Positions 26,747 to 36,800 are shown, counted from the stretch's first letter. The stretch: DNA of 64,000 nucleotides from Methanoregula sp. UBA64 (GCF_002502735.1 NZ_DAQC01000001.1:489229-553228), one strand, 5' to 3'. A program made the numbers and translations. Notes: generated by a model from the letters alone, not told the origin.

Positions 26747-26788
26747 GCCCCTTCGAGCCAGCGAACGAACGATCAGCGGCGAAGGGGC
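26747..26788 (-). promoter_or_regulatory. Hairpin immediately after the leader ORF stop
   Basis: GCCCCTTCG (26788-26780 on the minus strand) pairs perfectly with CGAAGGGGC (26755-26747) around a 24-base loop. The stem begins at the base after the TAA of the aromatic-rich ORF, so a ribosome at the stop codon would block folding. No strong U run follows, so it is not a standard terminator. Confidence 0.5.
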
Positions 26789-26980
26789 TTACCGGTACCA
26801 GGGATAATACCTGAAACCGAAGCTGCTAAAGAAGCTAAAGAAGCCAAAGAAGCTAAAATAGCCGGAAGCGCGATAGCCGGAGCTTGTCGCGTTTGTGCTT
26901 TCAGAAACGGAACCTGTTATGCTGCGGACGGTGCTCTCGCTTTTAGAGATAAAGACATTCCCGAGGGAAAAAACCCTCAC
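26789..26980 (-). CDS. Possible aromatic-rich leader peptide of the aro operon
   Basis: 63-residue ORF starting at GTG 26980, ending 127 bases before the first aro gene and reading the same way. The last 24 residues contain 9 Phe, 4 Tyr and 1 Trp (for example FSFFGFFSFFSSFGF, then RYYPWYR). Ahead of genes for Phe and Tyr synthesis this is what a leader peptide that senses aromatic aminoacyl-tRNA would look like. A hairpin starts directly after its stop. Against it: much of the Phe run comes from a repeated AGCTTCTTT unit, the other strand is also open (Lys/Glu/Ala-rich), and no U run follows the hairpin. Confidence 0.4.
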   Translation of the reverse strand: MRVFSLGNVFISKSESTVRSITGSVSESTNATSSGYRASGYFSFFGFFSFFSSFGFRYYPWYR

Positions 26981-27025
26981 GGGTGCGGACGCATCCTTCC
27001 TGCATGATCATTTGTTTGGGAGTGC

Positions 27026-27040
27026 TGGTATATAATGGTG
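27026..27040 (-). promoter_or_regulatory. Probable promoter of the aro operon/leader
   Basis: The minus strand carries CATTATATACC here, a good archaeal TATA box. Transcription would begin about 25 bases downstream, near 27005, placing the start codon of the leader ORF at about +25. A second TATA-like stretch (TTTTTATATATCG) lies at 27068-27080. Confidence 0.5.
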
Positions 27041-27112
27041 TGTGCTAAGGTGTAGCATGGTTGGATCGATATATAAAAAGGGAAGGTTTGAATGAGTCAA
27101 GGAACCACATTA

Positions 27113-28297
27113 TTATTGTTTTTTACGGTTTCCATTCTCATCATAATTCTGAGATTTTTCCAAACCACATGCATTTGCGAGAGCATCGAAAGTCTTTTTC
27201 AGGATATTTTCGATATTTTCGTTATACTCTTCAATCATAACTTCGGGCAGTGTAAGTATCTCTTTCTGAATTTGTGGAATGTCTCTTTCAAGCATTGGAT
27301 ATCGGTTTTTGTCTGTGCACCGTGTAAACTTCTGCACTCCAACAAGAGTTAAAAATATAATAATTGGTCCTTCGATATTCAATCCCTTTAATGCGAGTAA
27401 ATAGTTCTTGGATGCGTCTATTATTTTTTCTTCAAATGGGGTCAATGGGATGCACGAATCCTCGATTCCAATAAGATAATTACTACCGACCGATTCAATA
27501 ATCCCATTTCGAAATAATTGAACATATTCATATGGATTTTTTTCGCCAACTTTGCCAATTTTAACTTTTCCATCGGAATTAAATGTTCCAATGAGTTTAT
27601 AATCTGTCAACGTTGCAATATCTTTAATAATTTCAGGATATTGTGTAAAATCGATTAATGTTTGAGGATCAAATGCATTAATTGGAATAACATGGAGTAT
27701 AACTTTTGGAGTTTCGATCGTTTGTAGGGGTGAATCACCGTAATGAATACTATGAATGCGTCGATTAATAAATGTTGAAATTTTATCAAACCGAGATTCC
27801 GATAAATTAAATGCATTTCTTAATTCAATGACATCCAATTGGTACTTTCCTTTTGAGTTTCTTGAACAAAATTTATCCCAACCTTTAAAAATAATTCTGT
27901 GAGGACTATTCCAACTTTTTTTAATTCTGATAATTATCACATATTTTCCAGTGGACAATTTAATTGAATGTGATTGAGGCGGTGTTATTCGAGGTTGAAG
28001 TCCATTTTGAATAATACTATTAATTCTTCGGATTTCTTCATCAGCGTTTGTAATATCCAAACCCACTATTTTTTCTGGAAATCCTGTGTTTCGATTTTCG
28101 GTAATCCCAAAAATTATATCTCCCCCATCAGTATTTGCAAAAGAAGAAATATCCGCGAGAAATTCTCTTTTCTCTTCATCATTTCCAACGTTAATTTTTT
28201 CTTTATATTCTATTGTTCTTCCTTCTGGAATTTCATTATCAATTAATTTCTGCAAATCTTCTAAATCAATCTCATCGATTTTATTTTTTTGAATCAT
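27113..28297 (-). CDS. AlbA_2 (Schlafen-type AAA_4) domain ATP-binding protein
   Basis: 394 residues. The N-terminal 150 residues match the AlbA_2/divergent AAA_4 family: GRTIEYKEKINVGNDEEKRE, ISSFANTDGGDIIFGI and a GLQPRITPP segment. Such proteins occur as helper or nucleic-acid-binding factors and in defence islands. The C-terminal half (about 200-394) is not recognised. The gene is far richer in A and T than its neighbours and stands alone, next to a repeat block, which suggests recent transfer. Function unknown. Confidence 0.75.
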   Translation of the reverse strand: MIQKNKIDEIDLEDLQKLIDNEIPEGRTIEYKEKINVGNDEEKREFLADISSFANTDGGDIIFGITENRNTGFPEKIVGLDITNADEEIRRINSIIQNGLQPRITPPQSHSIKLSTGKYVIIIRIKKSWNSPHRIIFKGWDKFCSRNSKGKYQLDVIELRNAFNLSESRFDKISTFINRRIHSIHYGDSPLQTIETPKVILHVIPINAFDPQTLIDFTQYPEIIKDIATLTDYKLIGTFNSDGKVKIGKVGEKNPYEYVQLFRNGIIESVGSNYLIGIEDSCIPLTPFEEKIIDASKNYLLALKGLNIEGPIIIFLTLVGVQKFTRCTDKNRYPMLERDIPQIQKEILTLPEVMIEEYNENIENILKKTFDALANACGLEKSQNYDENGNRKKQ

Positions 28298-29230
28298 AAT
28301 ATTTGATTGGTTAATGAGTAAAAATAGATAAAGGTTTTAACCCTCCATATTTCGGAGTTTCCACAATACCGAATTATTCCCAGTGTTTTTCCGGTAATGG
28401 ATCCGCAGCGGGGGCGCCCCGTCGGGGGCGGCGGAACTCCTCGCTCGTGGGGGTGTGGGGGCGACAGCCCCCGCGATACCATCAGACCCATCCGGAATTT
28501 TTTGAACCCCCAGTATCTTAACCGGACCGGCCACAAAACAACGATTCGAACCAATGCAAAAATGTCCCGGTCGCGGACCCGGGGGGTACCCCACCCCCCT
28601 CCTTTCGATCAAAGTGGGGGTCACCCTCCCCCCCTTGTGCCGGGCCGGGTGGGGGGTACCCTCCACTCATGATCGCACCCGGCCCCCCACCCCCTCCTCT
28701 CTCAGCAAGAGGAGGAGCTACCCCCCCGCACTTCCACTATTTGGGGCACCGTTTCCCGTGGAACTCCGGCGTGAACCCGCACGCAGGGAAAAACCGGGAA
28801 AGGGGGGTAGTCCCCCCACCCGGACCGTTCGGGACCCCCCATCCCCCCACCAATGTTCCCGTAGCCTCATACCCCTCCCCCCTCCTCCCTCAGCATGAGG
28901 GGGGACTACCCCCCGGTTCCGGCACCGGAACGTGTGCTTCGGGGGGAGCATTTCGCCGGACAAGGGGGGGTGCCCCCTCCGTACCCTGAGGGCGGAGGGG
29001 GTGGCCGATCGTACGATGGGGAGGGGGTACCCCCTCCTCTCCTTTCGATCAATGCGGGGGGTACCCTCCCCCATGTGCCGGGTGGGGGAACCCCCCCTTG
29101 CTTCCCAATGAAACTGCAATAACGATCACGTAAGAGCAGGGAGCGTTGCCACAACAAAAAACAGGGAACTGGTTAACCATTACCAGGGGGTAGTTCCCAG
29201 ACCGGACAGGGGATCAATCCCGTCTCTTTT
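28298..29230. repeat. GC-homopolymer repeat block
   Basis: About 900 bases made of runs of 4-8 G or C with no convincing gene. A unit of about 85 bases occurs twice, at about 28583-28670 and 29015-29100, sharing GGGGGTACCCC, CTCCTTTCGATCAA, a G run with ACCCTCCCCC and TGTGCCGGG. A second inverted-type unit (CTCCTCTCTCAGCAAGAGGAGG near 28696 and CTCCTCCCTCAGCATGAGGGG near 28884) also repeats. A fragment recurs at 39537-39571. ORFs across it are Gly/Pro/Arg-rich artefacts. The runs could form G-quadruplexes or strong hairpins. Confidence 0.75.
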
Positions 29231-29719
29231 TCAGGCACCGGCGGGCAGCATTGTTCCGGTACTGAAATAGTGGTCAAGGCACCGCTTGAGCATCCCCGTC
29301 AGGCCGGCAAAACGCTCATCGAGCCCGGTTTCAACAAACCGGTTCCCCGCTTCTGAAAGTCCGGTCACCGTCCAGGTTATGGCAAGATCGGTATCGCCCG
29401 GTGTGGGTTCTGACAGATCCATCTCCCAGAGAATGGTCACAAAACCGGGCGTGATCCGGGAGATCGCAACACGTCGGCAGGGTACGTGTTCGGTAAACAT
29501 CCAGATTGTCAGGCCCTCATCCGGAAACAGGGTGGTAAAAACACAGCCGGGCTCTGCGTAACCGGATTGCGAACAGACCATGGTATAGTCCCACCCGGCA
29601 ATCCAGTCGCGTTCCCGTTCGGGGCAGAGGAGAGGAAAGACATCTGCCGGGGGAGCATGGAGATGCAGCACGGCTTTTTTTGTGGCCCGGCTGCCGGATC
29701 CGTGCGTGGGCCGGCTCAT
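29231..29719 (-). CDS. SRPBCC (START-like) family protein
   Basis: 162 residues. The start KAVLHLHAPPADVFPLLCPERERDWIAGW is the usual SRPBCC opening (hydrophobic strand, then VF.LLCP.RE.DW), and the remaining strands plus the C-terminal helix (GLTGMLKRCLDHYF) complete a helix-grip fold that holds hydrophobic ligands. Ligand unknown. It lies downstream of a MarR gene with a palindrome between them, so MarR control is likely. Confidence 0.75.
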   Translation of the reverse strand: MSRPTHGSGSRATKKAVLHLHAPPADVFPLLCPERERDWIAGWDYTMVCSQSGYAEPGCVFTTLFPDEGLTIWMFTEHVPCRRVAISRITPGFVTILWEMDLSEPTPGDTDLAITWTVTGLSEAGNRFVETGLDERFAGLTGMLKRCLDHYFSTGTMLPAGA

Positions 29720-29835
29720 GCCCGTCCCCTCACGGGAAAAAAATCCTGCGCCGCATCGTCTCTTCTCACGGATAATTTTTTCTTGTCCTGTCTGAACCCG
29801 TGCTGTTGCATACCGGAACCGTATGACCGGATCGG

Positions 29836-29862
29836 ATAAATAGTTTGTTAGTTTGAACTAAC
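29836..29862 (-). promoter_or_regulatory. TATA box with adjoining palindromic operator
   Basis: GTTAGTT-TG-AACTAAC at 29847-29862 is a perfect 7-base inverted repeat. On the minus strand it abuts a TATA-like CTATTTATC at 29837-29845. Transcription would begin near 29812 and run into the SRPBCC gene. Size and symmetry suit a MarR dimer; the MarR gene lies directly upstream. Confidence 0.55.
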
Positions 29863-29878
29863 TAATTTCCGACAGGAC

Positions 29879-30328
29879 TTATTCATCCGGTTCAAGCGGG
29901 CTCTCTACCATAATCCGGAATGCACGGGTCAGGATCTTCTGCTCCGCCGGTGTCGTGCACAGCTCCAGCCGTTCGATGAATTGCCGGCATGCCCGATGCT
30001 TATGCAGGAAAACTGCCTGTCCCTTTGCCGAGAGGGAGAGGAAAAATTTCCTCTGGTCCGTCGTGGACCGGGTACGGATCACAAACCCGTCGCTGATCAG
30101 TCTGGTGACTGCTGCCGTGGCCGATGGCTTGGAGACCCCGATGATACGTGCAAGTTCGGTCAGTGTAATATTTTCATTGCGGTGGATCGCCTGCAGGTAA
30201 AAATACTGGTTAATGGTGATATCGGGAAACCCGGGCACCGATCCCGGTTCGGATCCCTCGTTCTCGATGAGGATATGGTGGTATCGTTCGATGACCTGCA
30301 GGAACAGATCCCCTAATTCCATGATCAT
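29879..30328 (-). CDS. MarR family transcriptional regulator
   Basis: About 149 residues with the winged-helix core ENITLTELARIIGVSKPSAT and wing VIRTRSTTDQRKFFLSLSAKG, as in MarR repressors. ATG at 30328 is taken because the frame upstream codes for an implausible Phe/Arg-rich stretch. It follows the DUF1847 gene with about 45 bases between, so both may be on one transcript, and a palindrome lies after its 3' end before the SRPBCC gene. Ligand unknown. Confidence 0.88.
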   Translation of the reverse strand: MIMELGDLFLQVIERYHHILIENEGSEPGSVPGFPDITINQYFYLQAIHRNENITLTELARIIGVSKPSATAAVTRLISDGFVIRTRSTTDQRKFFLSLSAKGQAVFLHKHRACRQFIERLELCTTPAEQKILTRAFRIMVESPLEPDE

Positions 30329-30372
30329 AGTGGGGCACGGCCGGCGTTTAAAGATGTTGAAAGACCAAAAAA

Positions 30373-31014
30373 TCACCTCTTGGCAAACCGGTCCTGGAAA
30401 AATCCCTGGCTCTGGTACAACGCAGCCACGGGATTATGCCCGAGGGCACGGTCCTTGACAATGAGCGGCGTTGTCTCTGCCGTACAGTTTTGCAGGAATA
30501 AAATGTCGTGCCCGACGCAGAGCCCGACCATGATATTTAAGTCCGTTTTTTCCCGGTTGAGGATCTCTGCCTGCAGGATCGGGTTGCAGAAGATGTTCCC
30601 GGGCATGCCGAGATCCTGCGGGTTCACTTCCCCGCAGAGACAGGACAGGGAGACGACTTCAAAGCCGCTGTTTTCAAGAATGTCAGATAACATCTTCGCT
30701 TCCGGCATCAGGGCATAACACGTGGCGATGCCCAGTCGTTTCATTCCCCGTATCTTAGCGTATTCGATAATCTCGTGGATCCGGGTCCACGCATACTTCT
30801 CGGTCTGTTTTTGCGGATCAAGCACTTTCTTCATCAGGCCAAGCCATCCCTTCATGACCGCCAGGTTTTCCGGGAGCCGGTACTTTTCTGTTGCCTCTTT
30901 AACCAGATCCGGGTACTTTTCGGTTGGGCAGGATGCCGGGACCTTCCCGTTCTTTTCTGTTGAACCGCACCGGCGGACGGCACATTTTACGCACTGCGGA
31001 CTGTTCGTTGCCAT
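30373..31014 (-). CDS. DUF1847 cysteine-rich protein
   Basis: About 213 residues. N-terminal metal-site-like CVKCAVRRC, followed by further cysteines in SCLCGE, GLCVGHDILFLQNC and the DRALGHNPVAALY end that marks DUF1847. Found in anaerobic bacteria and archaea; function unknown, probably metal or Fe-S binding. ATG at 31014. Divergent from an HxlR-type regulator, with 108 bases between. Confidence 0.85.
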   Translation of the reverse strand: MATNSPQCVKCAVRRCGSTEKNGKVPASCPTEKYPDLVKEATEKYRLPENLAVMKGWLGLMKKVLDPQKQTEKYAWTRIHEIIEYAKIRGMKRLGIATCYALMPEAKMLSDILENSGFEVVSLSCLCGEVNPQDLGMPGNIFCNPILQAEILNREKTDLNIMVGLCVGHDILFLQNCTAETTPLIVKDRALGHNPVAALYQSQGFFQDRFAKR

Positions 31015-31122
31015 ACAAAAAAAACTCCTCTGATAACAAGCATCCGTTTCCCGCTTGGTTACAAATACCATGCAGACGGAAAAACGTAACATTGTTGCCA
31101 AAAAATAACTATTGGAGGAAAT

Positions 31123-31467
31123 ATGCCCGAATCAAAAATACCGTCCAAATGCCCGGTGGAATTGTTCTGCGAGGTCATGGGGAGCCGGTGGAAGATCCTC
31201 ATCGTCTGGAACCTTAAGGACCGTACGCTCCGGTTTACTGCGCTCCAGAAAAAAATGCATAACGTGAATTCAAAGACCATCACAACGCATCTTCGGGAAC
31301 TGGAGAACCTAAAGATTATTTCAAGGGTGATGTATCCCGAAGTTCCGCCCCGGGTTGAATATTCCCTGACGGAATACGGCAAGGGGCTTCTCCCGGTATT
31401 CGGTGCTATGCGAAGCTGGGGCCTGCAGTACCTGGAAAGCGAGGGAATACCTGCGAAAAAATGCTAG
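31123..31467 (+). CDS. HxlR family transcriptional regulator
   Basis: 114 residues with the HxlR pattern: CPVELFCEVMGSRWKILIVW, then LRFTALQKKMHNVNSKTITT and a wing VPPRVEYSLTEYGKGLLPV. GGAGG precedes the ATG closely. Divergent from the DUF1847 gene, the usual layout for control of the neighbour. HxlR proteins often respond to redox or electrophile stress; a role here is inferred. Confidence 0.9.
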   Translation: MPESKIPSKCPVELFCEVMGSRWKILIVWNLKDRTLRFTALQKKMHNVNSKTITTHLRELENLKIISRVMYPEVPPRVEYSLTEYGKGLLPVFGAMRSWGLQYLESEGIPAKKC

Positions 31468-32152
31468 GGCAACTGGCGCGGATAATGGGGTCTGGAGGGG
31501 CAGGTCCGGTGGCACTCATCAGTAGGGGGTACTCCCTCCACCCTGATCAGACCCACGTTAATCCGGGCCCGAATATGGCTCTAATTCCCCATTTCATATT
31601 TTGACCCTTTCCAGAAACCTCCGTAAATCGACCCGTTTCAGTTCGCGTGGAAAATTACGCCATATAATCGCTCCGATTGCCGAAATTCGCCTGATTTCGA
31701 TGTCAAAGAATCGCCCTTAATGGCCTTACAATCGATGAAATTCTCTAGGACAGGCAAATACCCGATCCCTGCCGGTTTTCGCCACTATAACGCTGCTACC
31801 AGTTACCTCACGGTATCTGACGGAAAACACCCCAAATGACCCGAATTATTACCGTTTTTTCGGGAATTATTACCTCCCAGCCCGGAAAAACAGGAAATCG
31901 GAGCCCGTAAAAGGCGTATTTTTGCACTACGGATACATCCAAAAAACCGGTGTCTGGTGAAATCCTTGTGGAGCGACGAATATCCACGTTGGAACAAGTG
32001 AAAATGTCGGGGGCTGTCGCTTCAGATTTTTATATCACACTTGTGCAATTCACTATCACCAGGCACCACTATTGATATCGACGGGAGTGGAGATAAAATT
32101 TGTTACACATCTATCAAGCATCCTCATACGTGTTCTATTCCTTGTTCACTTA
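31468..32152. other. Non-coding region with inverted repeats
   Basis: About 680 bases without a credible gene. A G/C-run element near 31480-31560 (AGGGGGTACTCCCTCC) resembles the repeat block at 28.6-29.1 kb. Near 31853-31892 GTTTTTTCGGG pairs with CCCGGAAAAAC around a short spacer. The remainder shows scattered stops in all frames. Confidence 0.5.
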
Positions 32153-32410
32153 ATGTATAATCTCGTGAGTTTTGTTACACGGGGGAGCGTGAGAAGGAAA
32201 GTGATCAAAGGCCTTCTCCGTCCAACCACCACAACGGAACTTGCGAAGATGATTGGTGTCGACCGGGCTGCGGTAAGCCGTACCATCCATGCAATGGAAA
32301 AAGTCGGGCTCGTAGAATGCCTGACACCGGATGAAAATAGGGATCGCTATTACCGGATAACTGAGACCGGGAAAAAGGTCGTCGCGATTATTGAAGATAT
32401 GGAAAAGTAG
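32153..32410 (+). CDS. Small winged-helix transcriptional regulator
   Basis: 85 residues from ATG 32153; almost all of it is one winged helix (TTELAKMIGVDRAAVSRTIH, then a wing with RYYRITETGKKVV). Related to MarR/ArsR types common in Methanomicrobiales. A longer frame back to a TTG at 32072 would add a hydrophobic stretch and is less likely. Targets unknown. Confidence 0.8.
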   Translation: MYNLVSFVTRGSVRRKVIKGLLRPTTTTELAKMIGVDRAAVSRTIHAMEKVGLVECLTPDENRDRYYRITETGKKVVAIIEDMEK

Positions 32411-32622
32411 TTTTCTCGGGGTTTCCGCAAAGTATAACCTGACTTTTCAATGGGGTTGAATGCATCTGTTAAGGAGATTGCATCACAGCGCCATTTGGGG
32501 ATTTTTATCCAAGAATGGTTCCGGCCGACAGGGTATTAGTGCTGGCGATGAGTGAAAAAAGAGTTGCGGTTATGGTGACCATTAAGGGATTCCTGAAAAT
32601 ATGATATTCATAAGAGGAAGTC

Positions 32623-33678
32623 ATGCAAAAATCTCACCTGTTCCTGATTTTAGTCATATCGCTCTGTTGTCTTGGGGCAGGGCTAGCTTTTGTTGAAGTC
32701 TCCACTCCAGATGTCAAGAATGACACTCTTACTGTCGCTCACCCGATAAACACTTCATTAACGGGACAACCGGATGTATTCCTTCCGGAAAAAAATGTCT
32801 CGTTGAATACAATCAGTGAAATCACGCAAAATATGGTGTCGAGAACCGAGAATGTAATTGCGATATCCGCCGGTAATGAACAGAGCCTGGCCCTTCTGGA
32901 AAATGGGACTGTCATTTCCTGGGGGGCCAGAAACATGACCGGTCTCGGGGATCTTCCTACGAATCTCACCCCGGTGGGTGCAGTATCTGCAGGTAAATAT
33001 CATCTTGGAGGTCTTGCCCTGAAAAATGACGGGACTGTTAGAGCCTGGGGATGGAAATGGTTTCATGAATGGGATGTACCTCCCGGCCTTGAAGAGATCA
33101 CCGCAATTTCTTCCGGTGGCTGGCATAATCTTGCGCTAAACCGGAACGGAACCGTGGTTGCCTGGGGTGACAACGGATACGGAGAGTGTACTGTTCCTTC
33201 AGGTCTCACGAATGTATCTGCGATATCTGCAGGGTACTATTTCTCTCTTGCGCTGAAAGACGATGGATCTGTCATTGCATGGGGACGGAATAGTCATGGT
33301 CAATGCAGTGTTCCGGAAAAATTAAAACATGTTCACTCCATTTCAGCGGGAGAACAACATAGTCTGGCACTGATAGAAGATGGGAGCGTTGTCGCATGGG
33401 GAAATAATTACTACGGGCAATGTAATGTCCCGCACAATCTTACAAACGTCATTGCGATATCTGCGGGATGTGATCACAGCCTGGCACTCAAAGATGACGG
33501 GACCGTGGTTGCCTGGGGAGACAACCAATACGGTCAGTGCAATATCCCTAAAAATCTCACCAATGTCACTGCGATATCTGCAGGTTGTAATCACAGCCTG
33601 GCACTCAAGGATGACGGTACTGTTGTTGCCTGGGGCAACAACCAATACGACCAATGTGATATCCCTCAGGAATTATGA
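32623..33678 (+). CDS. Secreted RCC1-like repeat protein
   Basis: 351 residues. Signal peptide with core FLILVISLCCLGAGLAFV. From residue 80 onward there are about seven RCC1-type beta-propeller repeats, each like ISAG.HSLAL.DDGTVVAWG.N.YGQC.VP.NLTNV, enough for one propeller. Likely on the cell surface, mediating binding. The same repeat type appears inside the large convergent gene at 33.8-37.8 kb, suggesting shared ancestry. No membrane anchor at the C-terminus. Confidence 0.88.
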   Translation: MQKSHLFLILVISLCCLGAGLAFVEVSTPDVKNDTLTVAHPINTSLTGQPDVFLPEKNVSLNTISEITQNMVSRTENVIAISAGNEQSLALLENGTVISWGARNMTGLGDLPTNLTPVGAVSAGKYHLGGLALKNDGTVRAWGWKWFHEWDVPPGLEEITAISSGGWHNLALNRNGTVVAWGDNGYGECTVPSGLTNVSAISAGYYFSLALKDDGSVIAWGRNSHGQCSVPEKLKHVHSISAGEQHSLALIEDGSVVAWGNNYYGQCNVPHNLTNVIAISAGCDHSLALKDDGTVVAWGDNQYGQCNIPKNLTNVTAISAGCNHSLALKDDGTVVAWGNNQYDQCDIPQEL

Positions 33679-33821
33679 GGAAATGGGACACTTTAACGTT
33701 GCATAGTGTTCGAATTTCTCACTACCGCGGGAGAGGCAATGCGCAGGAATCTTATACGAAACCTCAAATGTGGGTATCTTGTAATATCCCTAAAATGGGA
33801 TTGAAAAAAACAATCTGCACC

Positions 33822-36800
33822 TTAATCTTTTATAACGATGATGCCTGTTAATGTCGGATATTCCAGTTCTTCTATCCATTTAACCGTGGACGGAGCTGAT
33901 GAATAACAATCAGTTCCTGTCTTGCCTTCAGGGCATACAGGATCTCGCCAGATGATTTTATTTTTTAAATTTTCTTGTTTTGTCCCCACAATAAGCCTTG
34001 CATGGCCGTCTTTTCCTGCTTTTACTGGTCTCTTGGCCTTTATCTCCGTATTTATCGTATCAAATGTGGGTGTTACAGACAGCGATCCACTCTTTCCTAA
34101 TCCCCCATCGTTTACTGCTTTCGTATAATATCCAATTTCTCCAGAAGCCGTGGCTGCAGGACAAGTCAACGTCGGATCTACTTTGTCGCAGTCAACCTGC
34201 GAAGTATCCACTCCCATTGTTTTCGCAATATCACACTGGGATCTGCTGTCAGCGTTGTCCAGACCATAATATTTGGTCGCCATCTGTGCCACAGCCACGA
34301 CGCAAAACTGATTACATATCTGTTGAGCCTGGGGAATACCATCAATATAATAAATTTCGCTGATGCCGCTATCGCCCGATCTTATCAGGGGAGACCGTCC
34401 GTTATGAGTGAAGTCTGCTTCTCCCGAAGTTTTATATTTTCCATTATCGGTGATGTCTTTTGTCCCCTGTGCTACAACGGAGGGGTCTGTTTGTGTTGAT
34501 TTCGTTGTTGTATCGATCACAGTGTCAGAATGTTTTAAATTTGCTGTGACGGTAATCTTGTCAAAATTTTCGTTTTCCGTTTTCGCTGTAGCGGTATATG
34601 TATATGATCTAACAGAACTGCTAATATCCAGATCTATCGATTGTATTGAGGAGGGGCCTGCATTGTTTAAATCTGTTATAGTTACCAGAGATACCGAATG
34701 CGAAACATTGGGATCGATCGCATTATTTTTAATAATCAACGAGGAGATGTCACCGGAACATTGATCATCACTGCCCCGTTTGCATAGTGTCCCGCTCCAC
34801 CCGTTATCTCCAAGATACTCAACGGAATAAATCGGGCTGTAATCAATCGCTGTGTTGAAAGGCTGACTTAAAAATAAATGATGTTTTGCAGTGTTTGCTG
34901 CACTGCACCCGGTGTTTGCATAACATACACCTTGAGGGATTGTCGGTAGATGGAGAGGATATGAGTTTGCGGAGAGGGAATAACTTTCGTCACCAACATT
35001 CTCGTTTATTTTCAAAAGTATTTCGTTTGTTTTTGGATCTGACACCGTTACCTTCCTGGGGGTGGTACTGTCTACTAATGAACCCGAAGGAAGATAATGA
35101 ATAACGGTCGTAGGAAGTGTATTCCCGTTGGGTGTTTGGATAGTGGTGGCATCTTCATCATTCGCCCAGGCAATCTGAATGCCGTTCTGGTCAAAAATGC
35201 GTGTAACATCGTTAGCGGTACATTCAATCGTGGCGCCCCTGGGTAAATCAAGATTTAAGCCATCAGAGTTCGGAATCGGTTTCCCGGGGCTGATCGGCCC
35301 GGTGACATGAATCTCAGCAACGGGTTCATGGATTGCGATACCATAGTCCGGACCGAGAGAGATATCCGTGTAGTTTCCATCGGTCGGCGTCTGGACACCG
35401 GTCATGTTCTTCCCCCACACCAGGATATGACCGTCGTGGGTGAGGGCTGCACCGGTATACGGGCCGGCATCGATCGTGATATACGTGCTCTGGTTCGCGG
35501 GAACTCCGGAGACTTCGCCATATTTGTTCCCCCCGGCGGCGCGGATGTATCCGCCGGCACTTTCATTTCCTTCCGCAGTCAGGCCAAGGCTGAAAGCCGC
35601 ACCGGCAGCGATATCGGAATACACGGCATTCGTGGGCAGGTCGAGCTGACCTGCGTAGTTTTTGCCCCAGGCAACGACCGAACCATTGCTGCGGAGGGCG
35701 AGCGCATGGTCTTTACCAGCGGCGACACGGATCCAGCCGGTATCGTTGGGGACATTATTGAACACGTCCGGGTTGTCTGTCGCATCACCCTGGGCTTCGA
35801 GATGCGTTGCCCCCGAACGGTCTGCATACAGGACCAGGCGCCAGTCTTTGTTGGGGAGCGAGCCGTCAAAGTACTGCGAGACCATGAGATATTTTTTATC
35901 CGGGGATGCATTCTGCATATCCAGGATCTTACCCGTTTTCGATGGGCTTCCCCGAGGATCCCATGTCCCGAGGTCGCCGGATGTGGTTATGCCGGCGCCG
36001 TTGGTTGCCTGAGCCCAGGTATATTTTTTGAATTCAGAGTTTAATGTGCCCAGGGGGCCGATAAAGTGTTCGAGCATGCCGTTGCGCCGGATTGCAGCAT
36101 CTCCGCCGAGACTGGAATAATCGGTATACGTGGGCAGGTTGGTTACCTGGTTCAAATCACCAAAGAGAACGACGCTTTTGGGGGCATTAGTAACGGTAAT
36201 GTACCCGGTCTTCAGGACGGTGCTGTATCCGACAGCGTTGTATGCCCGGAGGGCAACCGAATAGGTTCCTTCATTCAGATAGAGGTGTGTGGGGTTCTGC
36301 GCCGTTGACCCGGCAGTTTCCAGCCGCCAGACCCCGTAGGTAAAACCCACCCCGGGCCTGTTGATCAGGACAACGCTGCCATCCGGCATGACGATCGCTG
36401 AGTCCCGGGGGGATCCCTGGCCCCATTCGGTACTTGCCGAAACCTGCACCCAGGTCTTACCCTTATCGGCCGACCGCCATACCTCCTTAAAAGAGGCGGT
36501 CTCATTTTCTGCCCCTATCAGGAGAATACTGTCATCCGGCAGCGCTACCGCCGATCCCCCATGCCGCGGACTCCACTCGGCACTTGCTGTTTGCTGGGTC
36601 CAGGTTACTCCCTTATCGGTTGACCGCCACACATCGTTCTTGGAGGGCATTGACCCGGTATTCCCCACGCCCCCCATCACGACAATACTGCCATCCGACA
36701 GCGCTACCGCTGGTGCATCATTCCGCGTCGGAAATCCGGAATCCGACGTCTGCTGTTTCCAGGTCGCACCTTTGTCGGTCGACCGCCATACGTCTTTGAC

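Noticed and set aside
26747..26788. Leader hairpin as an intrinsic terminator
   Set aside because: No U run follows on the minus strand; archaeal termination depends on one. Kept as a regulatory hairpin only.
26819..27006. Plus-strand open frame rich in Lys, Glu and Ala opposite the leader ORF
   Set aside because: No start codon in a suitable place and no promoter in front. Kept only as the rival reading of the same repeat.
28554..29122. Several Gly/Pro-rich ORFs in the GC repeat block
   Set aside because: Translations are homopolymer artefacts in all frames and the DNA itself is repeated.
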